A DNA stretch of 64,000 nt, from assembly GCF_007860135.1 (NCBI RefSeq), contig NZ_SJPV01000009.1, forward strand, positions 186,001-250,000. Direction: 5' to 3'. Source of the stretch: Novipirellula artificiosorum (GTDB lineage: Bacteria; Planctomycetota; Planctomycetia; Pirellulales; Pirellulaceae). The position numbers and the translations under genes were made by a program. Shown here piece by piece: positions 8,106 through 17,279 of the stretch; positions within the stretch are counted from its first letter, which is position 1, and the number at the start of each line of letters is the position of its first letter. The notes under the pieces are model-generated. The model had not been told where the DNA came from. It worked only from the letters and a program-made list of their open reading frames with translations, and did no database searches.

Positions 8106-8795
8106 CTATTTTTGACGCCCGCGTCCGAGAAACAGTGTGGCGAAGTAGAAAGCTTGGGCGATGGCACCGAGTGCGCCGACGACATAGGTCATCGCTGCCC
8201 AGAACAGCGCTTTTCGAGCACCTTTGTAGTTGCCCTCCGCCATGCCGGAGTCCTCCAGCCAGTTCAACGCTCTTCGACTTGCGTTGAATTCAACCGGCAA
8301 CGTTACAAGACTGAATAATGCGGGGATTCCGAAACCGGCCAAACAAAGCAGCGCAGTTCCTTGATTCCCTGCCAGCTGAGAGATTCCTGCTCCGCCAAAT
8401 GCCAACAGCGGAATCGCGACATTGCTCAGCTTCATCAGCGGCACCAGACTGGACCGAACCGACATCATCGGATACTCCGAGGCATCTTGCACCGCGTGGC
8501 CACATTCGTGCGTTGCCACAGCAACGGCCGCCACATTCCGTTCGTTAAAGACGACCTGGCTCAGGTTTACTGTCTTGTTCGTTGGGTCGTAGTGATCGGT
8601 CAATTGACCGTCGGTTGAAATCACTCTGACATCGTGAATGTTGTGACTGTGGAGCATTTGCTCCGCTGCTTCACGTCCGGACAGCGGCATCGGATCGCGA
8701 GAAAACTGCACAAAATGTCTTCGCATCTGTGACGAAACGAATTGGGCGATGATCGGAATGCCAATCAGTAATAGCAGGAAAAGCGGATTCCCCAT
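8106..8795 (-). CDS. YugP-type membrane zinc metallopeptidase
   Basis: A 229-residue membrane protein of the Zn_peptidase_2 (YugP) family. There is an N-terminal membrane helix (MGNPLFLLLLIGIPII), the zinc motif HECGH in VATHECGHAVQDA at about residue 110, then further hydrophobic segments and the family-typical FNASRRALNWLEDSG. Family members are neutral membrane metalloproteases of uncertain substrate. The ATG at 8795 is chosen because family members begin directly with the first membrane helix; the upstream in-frame residues are basic and unlike the family. It lies 111 bases downstream of the DUF937 gene, on the same strand. Confidence 0.88.
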   Translation of the reverse strand: MGNPLFLLLLIGIPIIAQFVSSQMRRHFVQFSRDPMPLSGREAAEQMLHSHNIHDVRVISTDGQLTDHYDPTNKTVNLSQVVFNERNVAAVAVATHECGHAVQDASEYPMMSVRSSLVPLMKLSNVAIPLLAFGGAGISQLAGNQGTALLCLAGFGIPALFSLVTLPVEFNASRRALNWLEDSGMAEGNYKGARKALFWAAMTYVVGALGAIAQAFYFATLFLGRGRQK

Positions 8796-8906
8796 TTCAA
8801 TCTGCTCGCTTGCTTGTACTCGTTGGAATGAGCGATCCGATGACAAACGAAACGGGCGTGCGCCGTGGATGCACAAGCCCGCTTTCTTGTTCACACTGTG
8901 GCAGCG

Positions 8907-10058
8907 TTAGGCAGATTTGGTGAAGGCCGACACCGTCTTCATCAAGCCGTCGGTTGCAGGCTCAAGGATTTCCTTGACACCGGGAATCTTGTAGGCGAGC
9001 TCAATCGCTGCCTGCAGTTTTTCGAGCAATGGTCCCACGACGGTGCGGAGCGTCGTGGTCGCTTCCTCCGGCATCTTGTCGAGACTGTAACCGCTGAACT
9101 GCTGCTGGAATGCATTGATCTGCGGCAGCGTCTCACGCGCTGTGGCCTCGTCGGTGACTCCAGAAATGGACTTCGTCAGGTCCGTAACGGACGTGCCGAG
9201 CGTACTAGCGAGAGATTTGAGATCAAGCGAGGGGACCGCCGGCTTATTGAGGTTGATTCGATCAGCCGCATCGACGACGTCAGCGGCGGCGTCTTTCGTC
9301 GCATCCACAGCCGCGCCGGCGACCTCGGCGGTTTTCTGTGCAACTTCCTTAGCCGGGGACGAGAGTAGCTTCCAGGCGAGCAACCCAATTCCAACGACAA
9401 GCAGCACAGGAACCAGCGTCTTGAGCAGGCCCGCGCCAGTATCCGCTGTCTCCCGCGTGGCGCGGGTTAACTTGGCCCCGGCGTCATGAATCGCATCGGC
9501 GCCCTGGTCCAACAAGTTGGCGATTCCCAGCTGTTGAGTGGCTTCGGACGGTAAGAACTTGGCAACCTGCGCCTTCTGGCCCAAGATCAGGCTGACCAGA
9601 CCGCTGAGATCAAGATTCCCCGACTTGACCTGTTTGGCGATCACGCCGAGCAACAGCGGGGCCAGCATGCTCAAGAGTGACTTGGATGAGCCCTGGCCGA
9701 TCCCGGCACGCTTGGCGATCATCCCGATCAAGGAGCTTTCCTTATCTCCCAGCAGGCTGGAGATAAGTTTGCCACCCATCGACGCCCACGACGAAGCCTG
9801 CTCCTGGTTGCCACCTCCGCCGATTCGTTCGCTCAGATTATCGAGCAATCCGGTATCAAACTTGCTAACTTGACTGAAGACATCCTTTGCGCCCTGCGGT
9901 GACGACACCTTCTGCATCAAGCCGCCAAGAATCGCCGAGCTTGCGATATCCATCGCAGACTTGGTCTTCTCTTCGCTCTCGCCCAACGAACCGGCTATCT
10001 GCCCTAGGGCGCCCGAGCCAATCGCGGTCTTGGCCAATTCCATCAAATTAACATTCAT
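8907..10058 (-). CDS. DUF937 (YidB-like) domain protein
   Basis: A 383-residue protein. The N-terminal 170 residues are Gly/Ser/Leu-rich and resemble DUF937 (YidB-like), with LLSMLAPLLLGVIAKQV near residue 135. One membrane helix (LLKTLVPVLLVVGIGLLAW) follows at about 210-230, then an Ala-rich helical linker and a C-terminal helical domain of about 120 residues that I do not recognise. A GGGAG ribosome binding site precedes the ATG. The family has no firm function; the membrane anchor suggests an envelope role. Confidence 0.8.
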   Translation of the reverse strand: MNVNLMELAKTAIGSGALGQIAGSLGESEEKTKSAMDIASSAILGGLMQKVSSPQGAKDVFSQVSKFDTGLLDNLSERIGGGGNQEQASSWASMGGKLISSLLGDKESSLIGMIAKRAGIGQGSSKSLLSMLAPLLLGVIAKQVKSGNLDLSGLVSLILGQKAQVAKFLPSEATQQLGIANLLDQGADAIHDAGAKLTRATRETADTGAGLLKTLVPVLLVVGIGLLAWKLLSSPAKEVAQKTAEVAGAAVDATKDAAADVVDAADRINLNKPAVPSLDLKSLASTLGTSVTDLTKSISGVTDEATARETLPQINAFQQQFSGYSLDKMPEEATTTLRTVVGPLLEKLQAAIELAYKIPGVKEILEPATDGLMKTVSAFTKSA

Positions 10059-10518
10059 GATTCACTCCCGTATGGTTGATTTCTATTCGTTGTAAAAAAG
10101 AAGCAGGGCACCGGCGCCAGCCGAAACGCTGACCGAAACAATGTACGATAATGGAAAGTGTCAAGTGATAGAACACTCACGTGGAACGAACCACCCGCAG
10201 CGCTGGTACCACCATCGCTAGCGACCGCATGGCCAACTCGGCAAGTGCGTTGGGCGTTTTGCGATAAACGACAATTCCTGAATCTCTGCGAGCCAAAAGG
10301 TGCTGAGAAACCGCGACGAAGACTGAGATAAGATAAGTGACAGACATTCAAAACGCCCTCGTGGAACTTGGCCGAACCGGGCCACCCTCCACACACCAAG
10401 ATCGTCCCGCATTGCCGGTCGAGCGTCAAGCAGCAAAACCCTCCACATGCACAAGTTTATTTTTCATGCAGGAACTACTCGGTTTTGCTTGCTGGCCAAG
10501 CTGACTTTGGGGGGGGGG
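10059..10518. other. intergenic stretch with a G10 tract
   Basis: No gene is supported. A run of ten G occupies 10509-10518 and directly abuts the stop codon of the minus-strand PDZ gene, so it reads as C10 just after that stop. Confidence 0.5.
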
Positions 10519-11520
10519 TTAAAGCCTGACTTGTACGACTCGCTGGCGCCGGTCGCTGGGGTCCACAATCTCCAACTCGAGGCTGCCGCGCGATGCCACT
10601 TCGGCGTCTCGGAGCACTTCGGGACTGGACACAGGTTTGCCGTTGGCTTTCACTATCAACAGACCTACGGCGATGCCCGCAAGTTGCGCGGGGCTGCCAA
10701 GCTTGACGTCGGTCACCTTGACCACAGCCTCGCCACCGTAGAAGGCCAATTCGGTTGTCACGCCCAGCGGTTGCAGCTTGTCCGCCATCCCCGATCGCAA
10801 ATTCGGATCGAGCGACACGCCAACTGACTCGACTTCGACATCGACGTCGCGACCACTGCGAACATCGTGAACGGTCAGCAGCAACGTCCCGCCACTGTTG
10901 CGGACGGCGTCTTGCAGTTGTTGTTCACTGCTCAACGGCACACGATTGACTTCTACCAGGACGTCGCCCGGTTCGATGCCAGCTTTTGCGGTGGGACTGT
11001 CCGGCGTGACCTGCACGACCTTCAACGCCGTGCTGCGTCCCAGCGTGACTGGCTGAGTGGAAATTCCGATGGTAATTCCGGCCCGGTCCATGGCCACCTC
11101 ATTGCGATCACTCGGGTTCTCCTGATACCAGTCGCGACCAATCGTTTCCCATTGGCCGGATCGTCCGACCGTTAGAAACGCCCTGACACGCGTCTGCGGC
11201 CCGGGAAGCGTCCGTCTTTCCGATGCATTTCTCTCTGGGCCCACATGCGCATAGACATACTCACCAGGCGCCGGGTATCTCGCTGCGACGCCGCGATAAA
11301 TTCGCGGAACCTCGGAACGCTGGACCAAAATCTGCACCAAATACTCGCCATCTGCCTGAAACACATTCTCAACATTGCCGTCGACGATCAACGCCGTCGC
11401 TTGAGCGGCGCCAGCTTCCTGTCCCTGGACCGAAGGAATGACAAGGGACGGCATCATGCAAAAAAAAAACAGCGCAATCGACACCGGCGACGTGGAACGC
11501 CAAAGCACACTCTTAACCAT
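10519..11520 (-). CDS. exported PDZ-domain protein
   Basis: A 333-residue protein with a signal peptide (SIALFFFCMMPSLVIP), an N-terminal beta-rich domain of about 110 residues (IVDGNVENVFQADGEYLVQ; a planctomycete-type domain I cannot name), and two PDZ-like modules. PDZ 1 is GISTQPVTLG through GIEPGDVLVEVN (about 150-235). PDZ 2 is GVTTELAFYGGEAVVKVTDV through GIAVGLLIVKANG (about 250-330). No protease domain is visible, so it is likely a periplasmic scaffold or substrate-binding protein. The ATG at 11520 starts a clean signal peptide; the longer frame upstream has no such feature. A T10 tract lies inside the signal peptide codons. Confidence 0.8.
   Translation of the reverse strand: MVKSVLWRSTSPVSIALFFFCMMPSLVIPSVQGQEAGAAQATALIVDGNVENVFQADGEYLVQILVQRSEVPRIYRGVAARYPAPGEYVYAHVGPERNASERRTLPGPQTRVRAFLTVGRSGQWETIGRDWYQENPSDRNEVAMDRAGITIGISTQPVTLGRSTALKVVQVTPDSPTAKAGIEPGDVLVEVNRVPLSSEQQLQDAVRNSGGTLLLTVHDVRSGRDVDVEVESVGVSLDPNLRSGMADKLQPLGVTTELAFYGGEAVVKVTDVKLGSPAQLAGIAVGLLIVKANGKPVSSPEVLRDAEVASRGSLELEIVDPSDRRQRVVQVRL
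11460..11469 (-). repeat. T10 homopolymer inside the PDZ gene signal peptide
   Basis: Ten A on the plus strand read as ten T in codons 18-21 of the PDZ gene (Phe-Phe-Phe-Cys). Tracts of this length are prone to slippage, and a change of one base would abolish translation after about 20 codons. Confidence 0.7.
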
Positions 11521-11725
11521 GGGATAACTCGCTCGTAGATGCTGTGGGAAAGTACAAAGGACGGGGCCGAATTCGAACTTCGTCCACATGTGGCGGATCA
11601 CCCGCCATCGAAATTGGATCGATTCTGTGTGACAGCGCTTCACATGTTGCTGGCACGGATCAAGTGCCTTGAAATGCGATTGGCATTTGACGAAGACGTC
11701 ACCAACCGTGCTATCAAAGCGGCCA

Positions 11726-12346
11726 TCAGTAGATGCTCGGCACTCCGAGTCGCTGATGAATCTGCTCACGGACGCCTGCCGGCAAGCGTAAATTCTCGGC
11801 TAATTCCATCAGGTATTTCGCTTCCTGACCCGTATCCAGATCGATCGCGATTAAGGATATCGTGTAGACCTGTTGCTCCATGCCGACTGGCACCGACAGA
11901 GCGAAAGCGCGGGCATCCAAGGGACGCTGGAATTCCTCGCGGATAAACTGAAGATTCTCCGGAGTCGGGTTGCTCAGGTGTTTCAGGATGTTCCCCTGTT
12001 CCTTCTGATCGAGTTGGCCATCGGCCTTAGCGGCGTTGATCATGGAACGGATCAGAATCAAGGCTTATTGATCGCCGCCCTGCGACTGTTGGTCGGCGGG
12101 CGCAGATTTCGTGGGCGCCGATGATGAGGGAGCACGGTCCCCCGAACCGGAGTTCGAGTGACGATCTTTGGCCACATTCAGCAGATCCTCCAGGTCCTTT
12201 CCTTCTTTACTTATGTCAGTTGACTGTGATCCGCCTCGCGAGACCCCCGAGCCACGGCGGAAGATATCGTTCAATGCATCGCCCCCCCTTCCGCCACCGC
12301 TCGTTTTCTGTCCGAGTAAACTTCCGAGAAGATCGATCATGTCCAT
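11726..12346 (-). pseudogene. DUF533/YebE (TerB-like) gene with one in-frame stop
   Basis: The 5' part (12065-12346) encodes a Gly/Ser-rich N-terminus starting MDMIDLLGSLLGQKTSGG, typical of DUF533 proteins. The 3' part (11726-12061) encodes the TerB-like helical domain: RSMINAAKADGQLDQKEQ, then LDARAFALSV and IDLDTGQEAKYL. Both are in the same frame, separated only by a TAA at 12065-12067, in the context GAT CAA TAA GCC TTG. Read through, the protein would be 206 residues, near the family's usual length. The C-terminal half could be reinitiated from the TTG at 12061. Nonsense mutation, readthrough and sequencing error are the options. Confidence 0.8.
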
Positions 12347-12426
12347 GGAGATCCCCTGCTGAGTAGACGCGAAAAATTGTATCGATCAGGCAAGTCCATT
12401 GGTAGCTTAGCAGGTCAAAGCTGCGC

Positions 12427-12790
12427 CTAGTTCAAGTTAAACAGTTTTTGGCAACCGTTCAGGTCGCCTGAGGCCAACCCATCCTTGAACCAGCGAACGC
12501 GTTGGGCTGACGAGCCACGCGTGAATCTCTCGGGAATGACGATTTCACTGAAACCGTTTAGTCTTCGAACGTGATGCCCCACCTCGTGAGCGAGCACGTC
12601 GGCCTGGGCAACGTCGCCCGGAGAATTGAACGGGCGTTTCATTTCCTCAAATAAAATAACACGGGAGACCTTTTCAGCAGCCGGGCAGTCGAACGGTCCC
12701 ATTTTGGCATTCGCGATGCCACAGCCGCTTCGATTGGCACCGGCGAGGTTGCCACCACTATGCAGGTAGTGGCATTTCAAGACAATTACG
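12427..12790 (-). pseudogene. YpfJ-type zinc metallopeptidase relic with internal deletion
   Basis: The recognisable parts are SGCGIANAKMGPFDCP, then VLAHEVGHHVRRLNG with the HEVGHH zinc motif, then ERFTRGSSAQRVRWFKDGL. In YpfJ-family proteins (Zn_peptidase, PF04228) roughly 75 residues lie between the last two blocks, including the third metal ligand region (ELQADCFAG). Here they are missing without loss of frame. The N-terminal third of the family is also not recognisable upstream of about 12790. The product cannot be a normal enzyme. Confidence 0.7.
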
Positions 12791-12908
12791 GACCGCGGCG
12801 GGTCTGGAGCACCTCGCCGCCGTTCGTCCCGAGCCGATGTGTGCCTGGGAGAAGTTTGTCCGCACAACGTTTCACACGCCTGACGAGGCATCGAGGGAGT
12901 TTTTGGAA

Positions 12909-14060
12909 ATGCAGCTCGACTCGGATCATCCATTGTCGCTTAGGGTTATTGCCAATCGCCGACGTTATCGAGGTGCGTTCCTTGGTTTCTTAATCATGGG
13001 GCTGGCCGTTTCTGCGTCCGCCCAAGACAATGCCGCGAGCAACGAGACTTCCGCGAGTCAAGCCGCTGCCGCTGAAAATGCCGAAGGCGGTGAGACCGCA
13101 CAGGCTTCTGAGTCAGCCGGGGAAACGGGCGAGGAGAAGAAGCTTGATTCACCGGAAGCCGCCGAATCGGTTGTGAAACAGGCTGCCGAAGACGCCAAGG
13201 AGACCACCGCCGAGGCGGTGGACGCGCTGAAGTCCGGTGATTTGACAACGGCGGCCAAAAAGAGCGGGGAGCTTTTCACTCGCTACGGGATTCCAGCCAT
13301 CACGGTATTGGTGGTCTTGATTGTCGCCTTTTTCGTGGCCACTTTCCTGGCTCGCATCTGCAGTGCACCGTTGAAAAAGGGTGTCGACGAAACGCTGGGG
13401 AAGTTCGTTGGCAAGCTTGTTTTCTACTTGGTCATGGTGAGTGCTCTGCTGGGTGTGCTGCAGTATTTCGGGATTGGCATCGCCAGCTTTGCGGCGGTGA
13501 TTGCGGCAGCGGGTTTCGCAATCGGCTTAGCGTTTCAGGGCACACTCTCGAATTTCTCCGCAGGCGTGATGTTGTTGGTATTCCGGCCCTTCAAAGTCGG
13601 CGATGTGATCAACGCAGCTGGAATTACAGCCAAAGTCGATGAAATCGACCTGTTCACAACGACATTTGATACGGCAGATAACCGTCGCATCATCGTTCCG
13701 AACAGTGCGATTGCCGGAGGGATCATCGAGAATATCTCGCACCACCAAGACCGCCGTGTCGACATCCCCGTGGGCGTGGATTACTCCGCCGATTTGAAGA
13801 AAACACGAAACTCGCTGATGGCTGCTGCGGAATCGCAGAAAGAGTTTTTGGTTGAGGGTGAGGGACGTGGATACCAGATTGTGCTGGGCGAACTCGGTGA
13901 TTCGTCCGTCGGCTGGACCGTGCGGTTTTGGACCAGCGCCGGCGATTACTGGACGGTAAAAGAATACCTCACAGCCGCGGTCAAAGAACATTTGGATGAC
14001 GCAAACATCGGAATTCCCTATCCTCAAATGGACGTCCATTTGCACCAAAACGAAGCTTAG
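12909..14060 (+). CDS. MscS-family mechanosensitive channel
   Basis: A 383-residue protein. The signal peptide is AFLGFLIMGLAVSASAQDN. A long Ala/Glu-rich periplasmic linker (about 38-130) follows, then a three-helix MscS pore region whose pore helix is ASFAAVIAAAGFAIGLAFQG (about 200-220). The beta domain contains VFRPFKVGDVI and the NRRIIVPNSAI block, and a C-terminal alpha/beta domain ends IPYPQMDVHLH. MscS channels open under membrane tension and release osmolytes. GGGAG at about 12896 supports the ATG at 12909 over the ATG at 12837. The 90-residue charged linker is unusual for plain MscS. Confidence 0.9.
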   Translation: MQLDSDHPLSLRVIANRRRYRGAFLGFLIMGLAVSASAQDNAASNETSASQAAAAENAEGGETAQASESAGETGEEKKLDSPEAAESVVKQAAEDAKETTAEAVDALKSGDLTTAAKKSGELFTRYGIPAITVLVVLIVAFFVATFLARICSAPLKKGVDETLGKFVGKLVFYLVMVSALLGVLQYFGIGIASFAAVIAAAGFAIGLAFQGTLSNFSAGVMLLVFRPFKVGDVINAAGITAKVDEIDLFTTTFDTADNRRIIVPNSAIAGGIIENISHHQDRRVDIPVGVDYSADLKKTRNSLMAAAESQKEFLVEGEGRGYQIVLGELGDSSVGWTVRFWTSAGDYWTVKEYLTAAVKEHLDDANIGIPYPQMDVHLHQNEA

Positions 14061-14203
14061 TCACGAGGGTTTTTAAAACAAACAACGATTTACTGAACAA
14101 GATCAGTGATTCGGAACGCCGCCCGGCAGTGAACACCCGGTAGAATCTGTTTCGACGCCTTCAACCGACGGTAACAAAAGCATAGCCAAATCAGGAACTT
14201 GCC

Positions 14204-14407
14204 GTGAAGTACGTAACCAGTGTCCTCGCCGGGATCGCGCTGTTAGCGATCGTCATTTTTTCGATTCAAAACCTGGAAGCGATCGATGTGTCCTTCCTGG
14301 CTTGGTCGATGAGCATTTCTAAAGTTATCGTGATCGTCGGAGCCTACTTGCTGGGTATGATATCTGGCTGGGGGCTGGTTGAACTGACAAAGCGAGCCAT
14401 GCAGTGA
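14204..14407 (+). CDS. LapA/DUF1049-type two-helix membrane protein
   Basis: A 67-residue protein with two membrane helices (SVLAGIALLAIVIFSIQN and VIVIVGAYLLGMISGWGL) separated by a short polar turn containing VSFL. This matches the DUF1049/LapA family, small inner-membrane proteins linked in E. coli to lipopolysaccharide assembly. It starts with GTG, preceded by AGGA at suitable spacing. It follows the MscS gene by 143 bases on the same strand. Confidence 0.75.
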   Translation: MKYVTSVLAGIALLAIVIFSIQNLEAIDVSFLAWSMSISKVIVIVGAYLLGMISGWGLVELTKRAMQ

Positions 14408-14513
14408 TTCCGCTTGTCGACGAAGAACGGTTCCTCACTTCCTGTAAAGGACGACTCGACGCCGGACGGAATTGCCATCCGCAGTCATTTCGCTGGCAAC
14501 TGCAGTACTCGCA

Positions 14514-15875
14514 TTACGCAGGATCGCCGTCGTTGTTCGGTCGAGAGATGCGAACTTGTTCGCCTTGCGTGATCCCGCCGCGGGTCCAGTCGCAGTTCCA
14601 CCCGGGAAAGGCGACGCTAGGATAGGGATCGGGCGTAATCAAATCAGACGACTCGTAGACAATGTCGAACTGACCATCGCCGCGGGCACGCCCGATTCGG
14701 CACCGCTTGTAGGCGTGAAAGGTCTTGGGGTCGAGTTTGAGTTTGCCGCCCGGAGCAGAGAATTCGATCTCCGAAGAGAAGGCGTCGCGAATCGCATCGA
14801 CCTCGAAACTCTCAGCTTTCTCGACGGCACTTTTCCATAAGTAAACCTGTGAGTAGGCCGCTTCCATCGGATCGGACAGCACACGGTCTTCACCGTGCGC
14901 ACTCTGAAACCGACGTACAAATCTGCGGTTTCTTGGTGTGTCAATACTCTGGAAGTAATGGTACGACGCAAGCTGACCTTCCACGTGTTCCGGCGCCATC
15001 CCTCGCAATTCATCCTCTCCCATGCTGGTGGACAGCACCGGGACTTTCTCGGACGAAATCCCTTGGGCAGCTAACTCTCGAAAGAAAAAATGGTTGGTGA
15101 TACCGTTGATGGTACTGAAGATCACGTCTGGCTCGGCTGCTCGGATCGCCCGCACCGATTCTTTGAAATCGCGAGGTCCCAAATCAAAGTACTGGAAGCC
15201 AACGATCTCGATATCGCTCCGATCGAGACTGTCGATGTACTTCGTGAGAATGTAGTGAGTTGTCCAAGGGAAAACGCGGCCGGACCCCACCAGGTAGAAT
15301 CGCTTCTTCGATCCTCCCTGTTCCCTGATCAACCAATCCACCGCAGGCAACGTTTGCTGGTTTGGGACGGAGGCGGAGTAAACTGCGTTGTAGGATGATT
15401 CATTACCCTCGTACTGAAGTGGATAAAACAGAAGACCATTGAATCGCTCAAAGATCGGTAACACGGCCTTTCGACTCCGCGATGTCCAACAGCCGAAGAC
15501 CGTTGACACGCGATCCTCCGATAACAACTCAATCGCCTTCTTGGGGAAGATGTCAGTGAAGCCGGAACGTGCATCCTTGACGACGGGATCAATGAGGTGC
15601 CCCAATACGCCACCCGTCACATTGATCTCTTCGATGGCCATCATCTCCGCGTCACGCAGCAAAGACTCGTTCATGCTCATCACTCCGGTTTGCGAGTGCA
15701 GGATTCCAACCTTCACCCTTGGAGTGGCAGGCGAGACAACACGTTTTCGACACCCAGAAAAAAGAAAGGGCGATGACGCGCCGGCAGCAGCCAGTGTCAG
15801 CGCCGCACTAGTTTGTCGGAGCAAGTCGCGTCGGCTGCAAGACGCCACGTTTCGCTGTTGTGCTGGTTTCATCAA
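14514..15875 (-). CDS. UrtA/FmdD-like substrate-binding protein, copy 1
   Basis: A 453-residue exported binding protein. It has a twin-arginine-like N-terminus (CSRRDLLRQ) and a lipobox-like FLFSGC. The mature part begins VKVGILHSQTGVMSMNE, as in urea/short-chain amide binding proteins (UrtA, FmdD, AmiC), with FGCWTSRSRKAVLPIFE and LFYPLQYEGNESS also typical. Such proteins bind small amides or urea. No permease or ATPase gene is nearby. It is the downstream member of a tandem pair, 34 bases after copy 2, and its 3' half is almost identical in DNA to that copy. Confidence 0.88.
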   Translation of the reverse strand: MMKPAQQRNVASCSRRDLLRQTSAALTLAAAGASSPFLFSGCRKRVVSPATPRVKVGILHSQTGVMSMNESLLRDAEMMAIEEINVTGGVLGHLIDPVVKDARSGFTDIFPKKAIELLSEDRVSTVFGCWTSRSRKAVLPIFERFNGLLFYPLQYEGNESSYNAVYSASVPNQQTLPAVDWLIREQGGSKKRFYLVGSGRVFPWTTHYILTKYIDSLDRSDIEIVGFQYFDLGPRDFKESVRAIRAAEPDVIFSTINGITNHFFFRELAAQGISSEKVPVLSTSMGEDELRGMAPEHVEGQLASYHYFQSIDTPRNRRFVRRFQSAHGEDRVLSDPMEAAYSQVYLWKSAVEKAESFEVDAIRDAFSSEIEFSAPGGKLKLDPKTFHAYKRCRIGRARGDGQFDIVYESSDLITPDPYPSVAFPGWNCDWTRGGITQGEQVRISRPNNDGDPA

Positions 15876-15909
15876 TCGCCCTCATTCGCTGGTAAACGTA
15901 GCCCTGGCA

Positions 15910-17271
15910 TCACGACGTCGCGCCGTCGTTGTTCGGTCGAGAGATGCGAACTTGTTCGCCTTGCGTGATCCCGCCGCGGGTCCAGTCGCAGTTCCAGCCT
16001 GGGAACGCCACGGTCGGGTAGGGGTCGGGCGGAATCACACCAGGCGATTCGTAGACAATGTCGAACTGCCCATCGCCGCGGGCACGCCCGATTCGACACC
16101 GTTTGTAGGCGTGAAAGGATTTGGGGTCGAGTTTAAGCTCGCCACCTGGAGCATGAAATTCGACCGCCGATGAGAAGGCGTCGCGAATCGCATCGACCTC
16201 GAAACTCTCGGCTTTCTCGACAGCACTTTTCCATAAATAGACCTGTGAGTAGGCCGCTTCCATCGGATCGGACAGCACACGGTCTTCACCGTGCGCACTA
16301 CGGAAGCGACGAGCAAAACGTCGATTTCTAGGAGTGTTGATGCTTTGGAAATAGTGCCAAGTCGCCAATTGGCCTTCCACATGCGACGGCATCATCCCCC
16401 GCAGTTCGTCCTCGCCGACGCTGGTGGATATCACAGGTGTTTTCTCGGCCGATACCGCCTGGGAAGCCAACTCGCGAAAGAAATACTGGTTACTAATGCC
16501 ATTGATCGTGCTAAAGATGACATCTGGTTCAGCTACTTGGATCCCGCGCACGGTCTCTGCAAAGTCGCGATGACCCAGAGGGAGGTAGCGAAAACCCACG
16601 ATCTCAATATTTTGCCGACCTGGACCAGCGATGCATGCTTCAAGAATGTGGTGGGCGGTCCAAGGAAATATGTAATCAGAACCAACCAAATAGAATCTTC
16701 TTTTCGAGCCACCTTCTCGACTGACCAGCCAATCGACCGCCGGAATAATTTGTTGATTGGGAACCGAACCGGAGTAAACCACGTTGTAAGAAGACTCGTT
16801 CCCCTCGTACTGAAGTGGATAAAAAAGCATCCCGTTGAATCGCTCGAAAAGCGGGACCACCGCCTTTCGACTTGACGACGTCCAGCAGCCAAATACGGTC
16901 GAGACTCGATCGTCCGAAAGCAACTCGGTGGCTTTCTTAGGAAAGATGTCGGTGAAGCCAGAACGAGTGTCCTTCACGATGGGATCAATATGGTGTCCCA
17001 GGACGCCACCATCCGCGTTGATCTCTTCAATCGCCAATAATTCGGCATCGCGCAGGGACGACTCGTGCATGCTCATCGTGCCGGTCTGTGAGTGCAGAAT
17101 ACCGACCTTTACCTTCGGCACCGACGGCAAGGATGCACGCTGACGACTGCAGCCCGAAAAAACGAACGGTGCAAACGTGGTCGCAGCCGTCATCGAAAGC
17201 CCCACACCTGCTTGTCGTAGGACATCGCGACGGCTGCATGTCGAAATCGTTCGTTGTTGCGTCGAATTCAT
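15910..17271 (-). CDS. UrtA/FmdD-like substrate-binding protein, copy 2
   Basis: A second 453-residue copy of exactly the same length, with CSRRDVLRQ, the lipobox FVFSGC, VKVGILHSQTGTMSMHE and LFYPLQYEGNESS. The N-terminal halves of the two copies differ at many positions, while the C-terminal portions (KSAVEKAESFEVDAIRDAF to the end) are nearly the same. That is consistent with an older duplication followed by local gene conversion. It begins 8 bases after the DUF4239 gene on the same strand, so it is part of a PstS-DUF4239-binding protein operon. Confidence 0.88.
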   Translation of the reverse strand: MNSTQQRTISTCSRRDVLRQAGVGLSMTAATTFAPFVFSGCSRQRASLPSVPKVKVGILHSQTGTMSMHESSLRDAELLAIEEINADGGVLGHHIDPIVKDTRSGFTDIFPKKATELLSDDRVSTVFGCWTSSSRKAVVPLFERFNGMLFYPLQYEGNESSYNVVYSGSVPNQQIIPAVDWLVSREGGSKRRFYLVGSDYIFPWTAHHILEACIAGPGRQNIEIVGFRYLPLGHRDFAETVRGIQVAEPDVIFSTINGISNQYFFRELASQAVSAEKTPVISTSVGEDELRGMMPSHVEGQLATWHYFQSINTPRNRRFARRFRSAHGEDRVLSDPMEAAYSQVYLWKSAVEKAESFEVDAIRDAFSSAVEFHAPGGELKLDPKSFHAYKRCRIGRARGDGQFDIVYESPGVIPPDPYPTVAFPGWNCDWTRGGITQGEQVRISRPNNDGATS

Positions 17272-17279
17272 GGCAATGG

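Noticed and set aside
11560-11600. TTCGAA-centred sequence resembling a tRNA T-arm
   Set aside because: The 5-bp T stem does not pair, and no acceptor, D or anticodon arm can be formed around it.
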